64,000 nucleotides of DNA from Bartonella australis AUST/NH1 (GCF_000341355.1 NC_020300.1:1532491-1596490), one strand, 5' to 3'. Shown: positions 1 to 10,093, counted from the stretch's first letter. A program made the numbers and translations. Notes: generated from the letters alone by a model not told the origin.

Positions 1-2775
1 CGCGTCGCTCAAAGCCTTAACTCTTACCCCGATATTACCCAAGATCTCTACGCTTTATTTCACTTAAAATTTCATCAAAGCCACACAGAAAAAGAGCGGG
101 AAAGTGGTGAGAAAATCATTCAGCAGCGCATCGAAGAAAAACTGCAGAATGTTCCAGGTCTGGATGATGATCTCATTCTACGCCGCTACCGTAATCTCAT
201 TTCAGCGAGCTTACGAACTAACGCTTTTACCCCCCTTCCAGATGGCAGCCCACGGCGTATTTTAGCAACTAAGCTGGATCCTCGCCAAATCGAAGGTCTT
301 CCTGAACCGCGTCCTTACCGGGAAATTTTTGTTTATGGGCCGGAAGTTGAAGGCGTGCATCTGCGTTTTGGCCCCGTCGCCCGTGGTGGCATTCGCTGGT
401 CTGATCGTGCATTGGACTACCGCACCGAAGTATTAGATTTAGTCAAAGCTCAACAGGTTAAAAATGCAGTTATCGTCCCTGTCGGTGCAAAAGGCGGATT
501 TTACCCACATCGCCTCCCCCAGACAAATGACCGCGCTGTTGTAACAGAAGCCGCACGACAAGCTTACATTGAGTACATCACAGCGCTTCTTTCTATTACG
601 GACAACCTGATTGATGGCAAAGTAAGCGCACCCCATAATGTAATCCGTTATGATGGCGATGATCCTTATTTTGTCGTCGCGGCAGACAAGGGTACCGCGA
701 CTTTTTCTGATACTGCAAATGCTATTAGTCAAGCGCAGAATTTTTGGCTTGATGATGCTTTTGCTTCTGGGGGATCGGCAGGCTACGACCACAAAGCCAT
801 CGGGATCACAGCGAAAGGTGCGTGGGAAGCTGTCAAAAGACATTTTCGAGAATTATTCGATCACGATATTCAAGAAACTCCCTTTACCTGTGTTGGCGTT
901 GGTGATATGTCAGGTGATGTTTTTGGTAATGGGATGCTCCTTTCTAAAAAAACGAAACTTATTGCTGCCTTCGATCACCGCGATATTTTCATCGACCCAG
1001 AACCAGATATAACTGAAAGCTACGCAGAGCGTATGCGCCTTTTTCAACTTCCCCGCTCTAGCTGGCAGGATTATGACAAAATGAAATTGTCAAAAGGCGG
1101 TGGTATCTTTTCACGAACAACCAAAACCATTACTCTTTCGCCCGAAGCTGCACGAGCTATTGGCTTCGAAAAACAAACGGGCACACCTTTTGAAATTGTG
1201 TCCGCTATTCTTAAAGCACCTGTTGATCTTTTGTGGTTTGGTGGAATTGGTACCTACGTGCGTGCAACGACGGAAACTGACGATCAAGTAGGCGACCGAG
1301 CCAATGATGCACTTCGCGTTACCGGTAAACAAGTACGTGCTAAAGTTGTCGGGGAGGGAGCTAATCTTGGCCTCACACAACGCGGCCGAATCGAATATAT
1401 TTTAAATGGCGGACGCTGTAATACTGATGCTATTGATAATTCTGCTGGAGTCAATTGTTCTGATCTTGAGGTTAATATCAAAATTGTCCTGGCATCGGCA
1501 CTCCGAGCGAAAACGTTAACTCGTGAGGCCAGAAACGAATTACTGAAAAAAATGACCCCACAGGTTGAACAATTAGTTCTGCGCAACAATTACCTGCAAA
1601 CGCTTTCTCTTTCCTTGGCTGAAAGTCGCAGCGTTGTTGATTTGCCTTATCAGATGCGCTTTATGCGCGATTTGGAACAAAAGAAATTGCTGGACCGTAA
1701 GGTTGAAATTTTGCCTGATGAGCAAATTTTGCACCAAAGAATCGCCCAGGGCCAAGGTCTTACACGGCCCGAACTGGCTGTTATTTTAGCTTATGCTAAA
1801 TTGACTTTACAAGAAGAGATTGCCCATAATCCCGTCGTCGATGATCGTTATTTTGACTCAGTCTTATTAAGCTATTTCCCAACCCAAATTCAGGAAAATT
1901 TTGAAAAAGAAGTCATTAACCACCAATTACGTCGCAATATTATTGCCACTCTCATTGCCAATGATATTGCAAATCGTGGCGGACCTACTTTTGTTAATCG
2001 CCTACAAAATGCGACAGGGCAAAAAATTGAAAATCTCATTCGCGTTTTTATTGCTGTCCGTGATGGTTTTGAAATTTCTCAGATTTCTGATCAAATTGAT
2101 AATCTTGATAATAAAATACCTGGCCTTGTCCAAAATAAATTCTACGCTGCAATTACTTCAATGCTCTTTGAAACGACAAATTGGGGCCTTCGTAATATGG
2201 ATTTATCGGATCCATTAAAAGAGATTGTAAAAACAATCAAAGAGGCTCGTATTGTTATTGAGAAACAGCTTACACACCCGAGTAGTGAAGATATTCGACA
2301 AAAAATTGAGGAAAAAACTGTATATTATAGCGCAGAAGGAGCACCAAAAGCTCTAGCAAAACAATTAGCTCTTCTAGAAGTAGCTCCGATGATTTGTGAC
2401 ATTTCTCTGGTTGCAAAACAAAGTGGCAGCGATCTCATTAAAACGACGAAAATTTATTCTTCGTTCGCCCAAATGATTCGCATAAATCGCATAAATGAGG
2501 CAAGTCAAACAATCCCTGTTCTCGATTATTACGACGATATGGCTCTAAGTCGAGCCAGAGAAGATATTGCTGAAAGCTTAAGGCGAATTGTTATAAAAAT
2601 TTTGAAAAATTATGGTGAGAAAAGTGACCCTCTCGCCGCTTGGAGTAAAATAGGAAAAGATCAAATTCACAATGTGACGAACCGAATTGGCGCGCTCATC
2701 GAGAAAGATCTTAATATCTCCCGTTTCACCTTTGCAGCTGGTATGATCGCTCAATTAAAAGATGTCGCCTTCTAA
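1..2775 (+). CDS. gdhB: NAD-specific glutamate dehydrogenase, large type (5' truncated by window edge)
   Basis: Oxidatively deaminates glutamate to 2-oxoglutarate in the cytoplasm, feeding the TCA cycle. The reading frame is open from base 1, so 924 residues are visible of a family usually about 1,600 long; the missing part lies upstream. The catalytic domain shows the substrate-binding signature RGGIRWSDR followed by a lysine-rich stretch ending VPVGAKGGF (visible residues about 125-167), and the nucleotide-binding part has GVGDMSGDVFGNG. An apparent ATG at 355 is internal. The gene ends just before an inverted repeat at 2816. Assignment is by family motifs and length; the gene symbol varies between genomes. 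Confidence 0.93.
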   Translation, partial: RVAQSLNSYPDITQDLYALFHLKFHQSHTEKERESGEKIIQQRIEEKLQNVPGLDDDLILRRYRNLISASLRTNAFTPLPDGSPRRILATKLDPRQIEGLPEPRPYREIFVYGPEVEGVHLRFGPVARGGIRWSDRALDYRTEVLDLVKAQQVKNAVIVPVGAKGGFYPHRLPQTNDRAVVTEAARQAYIEYITALLSITDNLIDGKVSAPHNVIRYDGDDPYFVVAADKGTATFSDTANAISQAQNFWLDDAFASGGSAGYDHKAIGITAKGAWEAVKRHFRELFDHDIQETPFTCVGVGDMSGDVFGNGMLLSKKTKLIAAFDHRDIFIDPEPDITESYAERMRLFQLPRSSWQDYDKMKLSKGGGIFSRTTKTITLSPEAARAIGFEKQTGTPFEIVSAILKAPVDLLWFGGIGTYVRATTETDDQVGDRANDALRVTGKQVRAKVVGEGANLGLTQRGRIEYILNGGRCNTDAIDNSAGVNCSDLEVNIKIVLASALRAKTLTREARNELLKKMTPQVEQLVLRNNYLQTLSLSLAESRSVVDLPYQMRFMRDLEQKKLLDRKVEILPDEQILHQRIAQGQGLTRPELAVILAYAKLTLQEEIAHNPVVDDRYFDSVLLSYFPTQIQENFEKEVINHQLRRNIIATLIANDIANRGGPTFVNRLQNATGQKIENLIRVFIAVRDGFEISQISDQIDNLDNKIPGLVQNKFYAAITSMLFETTNWGLRNMDLSDPLKEIVKTIKEARIVIEKQLTHPSSEDIRQKIEEKTVYYSAEGAPKALAKQLALLEVAPMICDISLVAKQSGSDLIKTTKIYSSFAQMIRINRINEASQTIPVLDYYDDMALSRAREDIAESLRRIVIKILKNYGEKSDPLAAWSKIGKDQIHNVTNRIGALIEKDLNISRFTFAAGMIAQLKDVAF

Positions 2776-2815
2776 GCTTAAAATAGAGGAACTCTGTTCT
2801 ACCTTACGACCTGCC

Positions 2816-2836
2816 GGGGCAAAATGATTTTGCCCC
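2816..2836 (+). terminator. Inverted repeat after glutamate dehydrogenase, possible terminator
   Basis: A perfect 9-bp stem (GGGGCAAAA / TTTTGCCCC) with a 3-base loop lies about 40 bases after the stop codon of the glutamate dehydrogenase gene. It has no strong run of T after it, so terminator function is inferred from position and symmetry only. Confidence 0.45.
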
Positions 2837-2993
2837 ACTTGTTGTGTGCCGCGGAGCCCTAAATAAACCACGATGCGCCGTTAACTTGCGTGAAGGGAAA
2901 TACTGCATGTCGCGGCGAGGGTAAATTCTGTTTTTTCGTCGTATATCCCTTTATGATTTTAAGAAATTCCTTACGCAAAAGGCACTGCATGTC

Positions 2994-3749
2994 CTAACCT
3001 TCATACGATAAAGCAGGGGAAACACCAAAAATCCGTCGTAATATCTTTTCAAACCATTTGTGCAAAGCCCAATCATAAATTAAACAACCTTCCAAATGTG
3101 CCAAAGCGGGCTGAGCGCCTTTTTTAGTCAAATCTTGGGCCGAATCCATCAGCAAACGCCGTATCATAGCTCGCGTAAATTCAGCGTGAAATTGCCAACC
3201 CCACGCGTTATTTCCATAACGGAAAGCTTGCACGGGATATGCCTGACTTCTTGCTAAAAGAACTGCCCCTTTAGGCAAATCGTGAATACCTTCGCTGTGA
3301 AAATGATAAACCATCTCTGGCCAATCTATGAGCGCTCTGCCCTGCGGAGTCGTCTCCAATGGATACCAACCAACTTCAACAACTCCATCGCTTCTTGCAC
3401 CAACACGTCCACCTAAATTACGGGCCAGCATTTGTGCTCCAAGACAAACACCCAGAAAAGGCTTATTATCTTTCAAAGATAAAGAAATCCAGTCAATCTC
3501 TTTACGAATATAGGCGTCCTCATCATTCACACTCATCGGACCGCCTAAAATAACGACGCCAGCATAATTTTCCAATGTATCAGGGAGTTTTTGTCCCAAC
3601 ATAGGACTGTATGTATCAAGAACAAAACCACTTTGTTGCAGTAATCGCCTCAGCCAACCAGTGCGCGCGGGCTCACGGTGGAGAACTACTGCAATTCTCG
3701 ATTTACTGTTTCTTTCCTCTTTACCAAAACCCTTTTCTGCTGGAAACAT
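2994..3749 (-). CDS. Class I glutamine amidotransferase domain protein
   Basis: A 251-residue stand-alone glutaminase-type domain of the GMP-synthase-like class I amidotransferase family. The nucleophile elbow GVCLGAQ places the catalytic Cys at residue 102, and WQFHAEF supplies His191 and Glu193; VVILGGPMSVND (65-76) is the typical oxyanion strand. Such proteins release ammonia from glutamine or act as gamma-glutamyl hydrolases; the acceptor is not evident. It is alone on the minus strand between the glutamate dehydrogenase and hemY-like genes. The start at 3749 lacks a good ribosome site, and the first 17 residues may not all be translated. Confidence 0.8.
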   Translation of the reverse strand: MFPAEKGFGKEERNSKSRIAVVLHREPARTGWLRRLLQQSGFVLDTYSPMLGQKLPDTLENYAGVVILGGPMSVNDEDAYIRKEIDWISLSLKDNKPFLGVCLGAQMLARNLGGRVGARSDGVVEVGWYPLETTPQGRALIDWPEMVYHFHSEGIHDLPKGAVLLARSQAYPVQAFRYGNNAWGWQFHAEFTRAMIRRLLMDSAQDLTKKGAQPALAHLEGCLIYDWALHKWFEKILRRIFGVSPALSYEG

Positions 3750-3830
3750 TTTTCAACCAATCATTTTTGTAACCGAGATAAATTTGATTTTTTAAAATAT
3801 AAGGGCACAAGCTTTTATGAGCGTCACCCG

Positions 3831-5390
3831 CTATAGTTTCCTTTTTTTAATAATTGAAATTTTTTTTAAAAGGGAAGGACTTTTTACAGCTACCTTAATT
3901 CCTGGATCATCCACGTTCAAACGTGTCTGACTGGGCACTTCTTCACCTTCGTTCTTTACCTGAACTTCGTGCAAAAGCTCATCTCCTACAGGGGATAATT
4001 CCTGAAGCGGCTTATCTTCAATAAAAGCTATTTTGGCAGTAATATCTTCTTTGTTTTCTTCTTTCAGCATAATACCATCAGCTTCTAATGTCTTTGGGGG
4101 CCGACAAGGTGGTATTTTCCACTCAAAACAGCCTAATCGCCCGCTTATCGGAGAAACAAGAGACCAAGAAGAAAAAAGGACACCATCACAAATCCACGCT
4201 GGGTCACGCTCTGCACGCAATGCCGAAGAAAGATATTGACGGACTAATCCCTGGTCATTTCCTTGCGCTTCTTCGATATCTGCCAGCAATAAATAAACGC
4301 TTTCACGCGGATGATAATCGAGAGCCTTTTGCGCACATTTTTTTGCTAATTCCACTTCGCCCGCATCGAGGGCAGCTTTAGCAACAAGAAAAGCCGATTC
4401 GAATGTATCCTTATTATAGGAAGCGAGTGTTTTAGCTTTTTTTAGGCGCCCAACTGCCCCTTCTTCTCTCTTAAGATAAACCGCTCCTAAATCAGGGTGA
4501 GGATTTTTTTGCCAAGCTCCGGTAATCATTTTATCAGCTTTACGGGTTTCATTTAACGTGTAAAGAATGTCCGCAGCGATCACCGTTATAGGTACAAAAT
4601 CGGGCACAAATTTATGCGCTTTTAAAATAGCCGTGCGCGCTTTTACAGGATAATTCTTCAGCAAATGAAGTGCTAGCCCACTAAGCAACAGAGCATGTGT
4701 ATGATTACGCTCTGTCGTAAAACGCGCAGAGCGTGGTAGAGCGTTTTGCGCCCGATTAAAAATATCAAGTGCTTTGTCCCACTGCTCCTCAGCACTAAGC
4801 CTATCAAGCACAATCTGATTGGCCCATAAAAGCGCTGGAGACAAAGTCAGCGCTTCTTCTGCATATTGCTGTGCTGCTTCATAAGCTTTCGCGTTTACAG
4901 CTTCGCGAAATAAACCGTAAAGCCCAGCAAGCCTCGTTGGTGCTTCTTTTTTGAGCTCCTCATAAAAACGAATAGCACGGATAGAATCCGTTTGTAACAA
5001 TAAAGTTTGAGCTTGTAAAAGCTTCACCAACGGCTCTTGATTTCCTTCGAGATATTTCAAGGTGCACTCTTCCATTTTTCGCGCAGTCACATAATCACCC
5101 GCAAAAACTGCAATAAGCCCCTGCGAAAGAGCTTCATGACCACGTTTTTCGTGACGCACACGAAAATAGTTCGATAAAACTCTAGGAACAGAAACAATAA
5201 CACCCAAAAGCCACCATAGAAATACGAGCACCGCGAGAAGAAAAACAAACGCAATCAGCGCCGTCAACAATGAAACAGTAAGCCGAAGATGTGGAAATGT
5301 TATGACTAAAATACCATTGTGATTGGCGACCCACCCAAAAACAATTCCCAACACACACACGATAAAGATATAAACAAAAATGCGTATCAT
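3831..5390 (-). CDS. hemY: HemY-like inner-membrane TPR protein
   Basis: 519-residue protein of the HemY N-terminal-domain family: two hydrophobic segments at about residues 3-22 and 38-66, then helical repeats resembling TPRs to about residue 380, and a charged lysine/glutamate-rich tail. The family is named for its position in heme operons but is not a protoporphyrinogen oxidase; its role is unproven, probably membrane scaffolding. The motif WICDGVLFSSWSLVSPISGR near residues 378-397 is typical. It follows the mitofilin-like gene with a 12-base gap, as in other Rhizobiales, but hemC and hemD, which normally precede the pair, are not here. Confidence 0.85.
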   Translation of the reverse strand: MIRIFVYIFIVCVLGIVFGWVANHNGILVITFPHLRLTVSLLTALIAFVFLLAVLVFLWWLLGVIVSVPRVLSNYFRVRHEKRGHEALSQGLIAVFAGDYVTARKMEECTLKYLEGNQEPLVKLLQAQTLLLQTDSIRAIRFYEELKKEAPTRLAGLYGLFREAVNAKAYEAAQQYAEEALTLSPALLWANQIVLDRLSAEEQWDKALDIFNRAQNALPRSARFTTERNHTHALLLSGLALHLLKNYPVKARTAILKAHKFVPDFVPITVIAADILYTLNETRKADKMITGAWQKNPHPDLGAVYLKREEGAVGRLKKAKTLASYNKDTFESAFLVAKAALDAGEVELAKKCAQKALDYHPRESVYLLLADIEEAQGNDQGLVRQYLSSALRAERDPAWICDGVLFSSWSLVSPISGRLGCFEWKIPPCRPPKTLEADGIMLKEENKEDITAKIAFIEDKPLQELSPVGDELLHEVQVKNEGEEVPSQTRLNVDDPGIKVAVKSPSLLKKISIIKKRKL

Positions 5391-5402
5391 CCTTAACCCT
5401 AT

Positions 5403-6593
5403 TTACATCTTAGTTGCTTCGAGTGATTTTTGTTGTATAGAAACCAATAATTCTCTAAGGACGTCATGAACAGCAAGATATGTTTCAATCTGACGAATAA
5501 AGTCTGCCGAAACAACTTTGGCGTTTTCGGGGAGATCCCGCCATTCAGCGAGAGCCTTCTCATAATCGCCAGCTTGAATGGCTGCTTCCATTCGCGCAGC
5601 GATTGCACCCGGCGTCACACCTTCTACATTTCCTACAGGTCGGGAAATGACAAGACTTTTCGTCCGTACCCAAATTTGTTCAAAAAAACCAGCACCTGGT
5701 ACAGTAGTGTTTTGCGTACCGGCGATCGCATCTGCGACATGGGCAAAATCAGCTGAAAGTTTAGCAGAACTTGGAAGACCTGTGCGCGCTGTTTTTTGCA
5801 ATAAATCAAGCCCAGCAGCGGAAGGTAAAAAATGCCGCACCATTTCTAATTCATTGACATAAGATCCACCGCGATCCACAGCATTTTTTAGAGCACTAAC
5901 TGCGACAAATATAGCGGTATTTACCCCGTTTTTCTCACTATTTTTAGTGATAATCTCTTCCTGCATATTATCTAATTGCTGCTTTAGCACGGCAAGATCA
6001 TTTTTATTGCTTTGCCCCATGAGTAAAGCTGCATTAACATTTTGCGGTGTTTTAGCCCACGCTTGCGCATGCTCTTCAAGGGCATTCACCTTTTCTTCTA
6101 AAGCCGCGAGAGCCTTTTTGTTTTCTTCTTGGGGTACTTCATCTCCCCGAAAATTTTCAAAATGCTGCGACGAAAAAGAAGAAAAAGCTGTTTTCAAAGC
6201 GCCGAGTTCTTGAACAACATGGTCTAATTGTTCTTCCGCCTTTTCTGCTTGGCTTTTTGCAGTTTCGGCAATCTGAACAATTTTCTCTCCTTCAACAGAA
6301 TAACCCGCTGAGAAAAAAGGAAAGAAACCCATCCACTGAATTCCTACCCAGAAGCTTAAAGTGATGAAACCGCCAACAATCCCTGAAATTAATAAACAAA
6401 TCCAATTTACGCAAAGTGTACCTTTACTGTCTGCCCTTGGCTCGCTTTGTTTCCCCATTGTCGCCGGTTTTTCTGAATTCGACGCTTTTTGCTGTGAATT
6501 ATGTTCCGCAACTTCATGCTCAATCACAGGCGCTTCGCGACTTCCTCCCTTATAATACGGTTTTTTTTTCGGTTTTGAAGAATCTGTCATCAT
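5403..6593 (-). CDS. Mitofilin-like (COG4223) membrane-anchored coiled-coil protein
   Basis: About 396 residues: a basic, polar N-terminus, one membrane segment near residues 65-90, a coiled-coil region rich in Glu, Lys and Ala (about 105-230), and a C-terminal helical domain with the conserved pattern GDYEKALAEWRDLPE. This is the alphaproteobacterial relative of mitochondrial Mic60, thought to shape intracytoplasmic or inner-membrane structures. It is cotranscribed with the hemY-like gene. An in-frame GTG lies at 6599 and ATGs at 6593 and 6590; I chose 6593 because of AAGGAATG about a dozen bases upstream. Confidence 0.78.
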   Translation of the reverse strand: MMTDSSKPKKKPYYKGGSREAPVIEHEVAEHNSQQKASNSEKPATMGKQSEPRADSKGTLCVNWICLLISGIVGGFITLSFWVGIQWMGFFPFFSAGYSVEGEKIVQIAETAKSQAEKAEEQLDHVVQELGALKTAFSSFSSQHFENFRGDEVPQEENKKALAALEEKVNALEEHAQAWAKTPQNVNAALLMGQSNKNDLAVLKQQLDNMQEEIITKNSEKNGVNTAIFVAVSALKNAVDRGGSYVNELEMVRHFLPSAAGLDLLQKTARTGLPSSAKLSADFAHVADAIAGTQNTTVPGAGFFEQIWVRTKSLVISRPVGNVEGVTPGAIAARMEAAIQAGDYEKALAEWRDLPENAKVVSADFIRQIETYLAVHDVLRELLVSIQQKSLEATKM

Positions 6594-6968
6594 TATCACT
6601 TATTTTTCATTCCTTATCCGTAATAAAATAACAAAATGGAAAAAGCTTTAAAAGTCAAAAACCGCGCAATTCTTCTGTCTTTATGCAAAAAAAGCGTCTG
6701 CGGGGGCGGGGTTTCGTTGTGCAATCAGTCATATATAAAGGCTCACTGCCAATTCTTGTTAAAGAGGCGCTTCTATTTCCATTTTTGCATTTTTAAGAAC
6801 AAAACGAATATATAAACAATTATTAATACACCATCTTATTGACCGCAAGTAAAATCAGTTTGCTCTCCTGTAAACCAATAAACACCAATTTCGGGAGAAG
6901 TTCTTTGCATCCTCATTCATTCGTGATACCTACCATTAAAAATTTTTCGATGTAAGGTTCAACCTGAA
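6594..6968. other. Intergenic region where hemD/hemC are expected but absent
   Basis: This 375-base AT-rich spacer separates the divergent mitofilin-like and tsaD genes. In many Rhizobiales hemD and hemC occupy this place. I read all frames and found no recognisable porphobilinogen deaminase or uroporphyrinogen synthase remnant. It must hold promoters for both flanking genes, but I cannot assign boxes confidently. Confidence 0.6.
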
Positions 6969-8063
6969 ATGCGCCTGTTGGGAATTGAAACAAGCTGCGA
7001 CGAAACTGCTTCTGCTATCATTGAACGCGACAATGAAGGGAAGAGTCGTATCCTTTCCAATATTGTTTGGAGTCAAATTGATGATCACGCACTCTATGGT
7101 GGCGTCGTTCCTGAAATTGCCGCTCGTGCTCATGTTGAAATTCTCGACAGCTTAATTCTCAAAGCGCTTGAAGAAGCTAACATAGAAATCAAAGAGATTG
7201 ATGCCATCGCCGTCACTAGCGGCCCCGGTCTGATAGGAGGGCTTTTAGTTGGGCTCATGACCGCAAAAGCTCTAGCCCTCGCCATCCGCAAACCATTGAT
7301 TGCCGTCAATCATCTAGAAGGACACGCCTTGACAGCTGTCCTGACCCATAATGTTAATTTCCCCTATTTATTGTTGCTCGTTTCAGGTGGCCATACACAA
7401 ATAATTCTTGTCCGTGGAATAGGCGATTATCAACGTTTAGGGACAACCATTGATGATGCATTAGGAGAAGCTTTTGATAAAACTGCAAAACTTTTAGGCC
7501 TCCCTTATCCTGGCGGTCCAGCGCTCGAAAAAGCAGCTCTATCAGGCAATAAAAATCGCGTTCCCCTCCCACGACCTTTAAAAGGCGAAAAACAGATGAA
7601 TTTTTCTTTTTCCGGCTTAAAAACTGCCGTTCGACAAGCAGCGACGGCTATGGCTCCGCTCACAGAAAGTGATATAGCTGACATTGCCGCAAGCTTTCAA
7701 GCTGCAGTCACCGATATATTGCAAGAGCGCGTTGACTTAGCTTTGCAACAATTTACACGATACTACCCCCGCTCCTGTTATCAGTCATCTTCCCTTCCTG
7801 CTTTAGTTATTGCCGGTGGAGTAGCCGCTAATCAAGCTATTCGTTCTACTTTGCAAAAACTTGCTCATAAGCACGGCTTTGAATTTATTGCCCCCCATCC
7901 TTCTTTATGCACCGACAATGCAGCAATGATTGCTTTCGCCGGCGCAGAACGAATAGCGCGGGGTGAAACAAGCCCTTTTGATATTGCCCCTCGCTCACGC
8001 TGGCCACTCGATGAAACAGCCACTCCTTTAATCGGTACGGGGCGCCGTGGAACAAAAGTATAA
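6969..8063 (+). CDS. tsaD: tRNA N6-adenosine threonylcarbamoyltransferase
   Basis: Transfers the threonylcarbamoyl group from TC-AMP to A37 of ANN-decoding tRNAs, working with TsaB, TsaE and TsaC. The 364-residue protein has the ASKHA fold signatures: N-terminal [11 protein letters not shown], the iron-binding HLEGH (His115 and His119), [24 protein letters not shown], and the C-terminal CTDNAAM. Length is normal for the family. It is transcribed away from the hemY-like pair; the mtaB gene in this window makes a further modification of the same nucleotide. Confidence 0.96.
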   Translation: MRLLGIETSCDETASAIIERDNEGKSRILSNIVWSQIDDHALYGGVVPEIAARAHVEILDSLILKALEEANIEIKEIDAIAVTSGPGLIGGLLVGLMTAKALALAIRKPLIAVNHLEGHALTAVLTHNVNFPYLLLLVSGGHTQIILVRGIGDYQRLGTTIDDALGEAFDKTAKLLGLPYPGGPALEKAALSGNKNRVPLPRPLKGEKQMNFSFSGLKTAVRQAATAMAPLTESDIADIAASFQAAVTDILQERVDLALQQFTRYYPRSCYQSSSLPALVIAGGVAANQAIRSTLQKLAHKHGFEFIAPHPSLCTDNAAMIAFAGAERIARGETSPFDIAPRSRWPLDETATPLIGTGRRGTKV

Positions 8064-8385
8064 AGGAAGTAAAATTGCCCTTACGCAGTATATTTGGCTG
8101 AACCCGGAATAATAATTGAATTTTCAGTACTTAACGATTTTAATTTTAATATTTTCTCCCGCACAACCGTGCCAATGTTCTTCATAAACCCTCCGTGTCA
8201 GAGGACATTTACCCGAAACGTACAACTAGCAGAAGGTGTAACGAATCCCTTTATCATAACGCAATTATTTTATAAAAAAGAAAGAAAGCATTCATGATCA
8301 ACACTGCTCCATGCTCTTTAACACTCTATCGCCTCTCAAACGAAGCCCCAAAATGCGTCAAAATTTACATAAAGGAGGAGTCTTG
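8064..8385. other. Spacer between tsaD and the EVE gene, no gene recognised
   Basis: In related genomes gpsA and a YciI-family gene often sit here. I see only AT-rich sequence with scattered short open frames and no convincing match to either. A strong ribosome site AAGGAGG at 8372-8378 belongs to the downstream gene. Confidence 0.5.
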
Positions 8386-8820
8386 ATGGCTTATTGGCTT
8401 TTCAAATCCGAACCTCATAAATGGTCATGGAGTATGCAAAAACAGAAAGGCACCTGCGGCGAAGAATGGGATGGTGTGCGCAACTATCAAGCCCGCAACA
8501 ATATGCGTGCTATGAAATATGGCGATAAAGGTTTTTTTTATCACTCAAATCAAGGATTGGAAATAGTAGGTATTGTAGAAATATGCGCTGAAGCGCATCC
8601 TGATTCCACGGCGTCTGACCCACGATGGGAATGTGTCGATATCCGCGCTGTCTGTGATATGCCATATCCTGTTTCATTAAAGCAGATTAAAGCTAATCCA
8701 AAATTGCAAAATATGGCATTGGTTAAAGCCGGACGCTTATCGGTACAGCCGGTTAGAGAAGATGAATGGAGAGAAGTTTGTTCTATGGGCGGACTTAGGC
8801 CAGAAGAAGCTTTAGCCTAA
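8386..8820 (+). CDS. EVE-domain protein
   Basis: A 144-residue EVE (PUA-like) domain protein. EVE domains bind modified bases in RNA or DNA. Conserved features are the start AYWLFKSEP, WDGVRNYQARNNMR (about 24-37), GFFYHSNQ and the final DEWREVC-containing strand. The start at 8386 is chosen over upstream in-frame ATGs because AAGGAGG ends 7 bases before it and homologues begin MAYWLFKSEP. It converges on the L,D-transpeptidase gene, overlapping its end by 9 bases. The substrate is unknown. Confidence 0.9.
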   Translation: MAYWLFKSEPHKWSWSMQKQKGTCGEEWDGVRNYQARNNMRAMKYGDKGFFYHSNQGLEIVGIVEICAEAHPDSTASDPRWECVDIRAVCDMPYPVSLKQIKANPKLQNMALVKAGRLSVQPVREDEWREVCSMGGLRPEEALA

Positions 8821-9375
8821 GACAACAATTTTCGTACGCCGGCTAATATGCGGCAAAAGACGCGCCATATCGCGGCGAGTAAGCGCTATGCATCCTTCTG
8901 TTGGCGCGTAATTATTACGTGATAAATGCATAAAAATTGCGCTCCCTCTCGCCATTTTCCGTTCTGTGCTATTCCAATCCAGGATGAGACCAATCGCATA
9001 CAGGCCATCTTTACGCTGCATCTTTTCAGCACTTTTACGGTAAGGGAGACGCACTAGACGATTATAATTAGCGTCGCCACTAGCATCACACCAGCCATCC
9101 TGTTCTCGAATGCGACGAAATGGCAAAACTGAGCGCGGAAAGGAATGATAAAAATTACTACGAAATCCCCCTAAACAACGCATGCGAGCGAGGGGTGTAG
9201 CACCATCTCCCTCACGTTTAAAAGCAGAAATACCGGCTCGCCCTAAAGCACAAAAAAAACGATGCTGGCCAACACAAAGCACACCCCGCGCGCGCGTACT
9301 CGCCAGCCGGCGAACAATTACAGAGTCAATAAGTGTTCGTTTTTTACAGGATTTCTTTTTTAATGCTACCTGCAT
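8812..9375 (-). CDS. L,D-transpeptidase (YkuD-family) protein
   Basis: 187 residues ending in the YkuD catalytic signature: GSAIFMH with His150, then PTEGCIAL with Cys162 as nucleophile. Such enzymes make 3-3 peptidoglycan cross-links or attach proteins to the wall, in the periplasm. No clear signal peptide is visible; the N-terminus is basic (KKKSCKKR) and only weakly hydrophobic, so export is uncertain. It is divergent from a decayed response-regulator gene at 9441, an arrangement I recall in relatives where the regulator is CenR, an envelope regulator. Family call firm, exact role inferred. Confidence 0.82.
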   Translation of the reverse strand: MQVALKKKSCKKRTLIDSVIVRRLASTRARGVLCVGQHRFFCALGRAGISAFKREGDGATPLARMRCLGGFRSNFYHSFPRSVLPFRRIREQDGWCDASGDANYNRLVRLPYRKSAEKMQRKDGLYAIGLILDWNSTERKMARGSAIFMHLSRNNYAPTEGCIALTRRDMARLLPHISRRTKIVVLG

Positions 9376-9440
9376 GAAATCTCATTTTTGTGAAACTGCT
9401 CTTGGTCGATCATAGCACAAATACATCTCACGGGGAAAAA

Positions 9441-9990
9441 ATGAACAACTATACTCTCTTAATCGCCAAAAAAGACGCTGATATGCGCCCTATTTTAATA
9501 TAAAGACTCCAAATTCACGAGGAATTTTTAAATTCTTCAAGCAAAAACGGCCGAAATAGGGATCCAAATAGCCCAAAAAGAAGATTTTGACTTCATTCTT
9601 TTTGATATTGGACTCCCCCCAATTCTGATAACTGCGAAGCGGCCAGAGAATTACGGAACCAGGGTCTCATGCTGCTATTATCGTGATTACTGATGACAAT
9701 ACAGACTATGGCACATTTTTAGATTTAGAAACGGGCGCCAATGACTATGTAACACCCCGGGCTCTAAGGTATTATTAGCGCACCCGCCCACGCCTAATTA
9801 CGCCAATATGAACGAAATGCAATAAGTAATTATTGATGGCGTAAAAAGACTATATAAAGGACTAATTGAAAGGTAGGCATTCCTGAAAAATCGACTGTAC
9901 GAATTGATTGACCGTACATTATACGTGCGAGATCGATCCTGTTATCGCATATTATACTTTAGTACAGTGCAAATCGCGCAGCCTAGGAAA
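9441..9990 (+). pseudogene. Decayed CenR/OtpR-type response regulator, copy 1
   Basis: An ATG at 9441 opens NNYTLLIAKKDADMRPILI before a stop at 9501. Receiver-domain remnants then appear in shifting frames: FDFILFDIGLPP, NCEAARELRNQG, VITDD, and LETGANDYVT, which match the receiver of OmpR-family regulators such as CenR (consensus LEAGANDYVTKPF). Around 9775-9825 a degraded LLARxRxQLRQ follows. Several stops and frameshifts break every frame, so it cannot make the protein. The DNA-binding half is barely recognisable and the 3' limit is approximate. A related remnant lies at 16911-17290 on the other strand. Confidence 0.75.
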
Positions 9991-10093
9991 GCCTTTTTTG
10001 AAAGGGGTGCATTTGTGGCACAAACTCAACCAGATGATTTTTAGGTATATGTAATCTTCAAAAGATTCACAAGGACGAAGCAACTCAACAGTG

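Noticed and set aside
3831..5390. Protoporphyrinogen oxidase from the name HemY
   Set aside because: The protein has two membrane helices and TPR-like repeats and no FAD motif; it belongs to the unrelated gammaproteobacterial-type HemY family.
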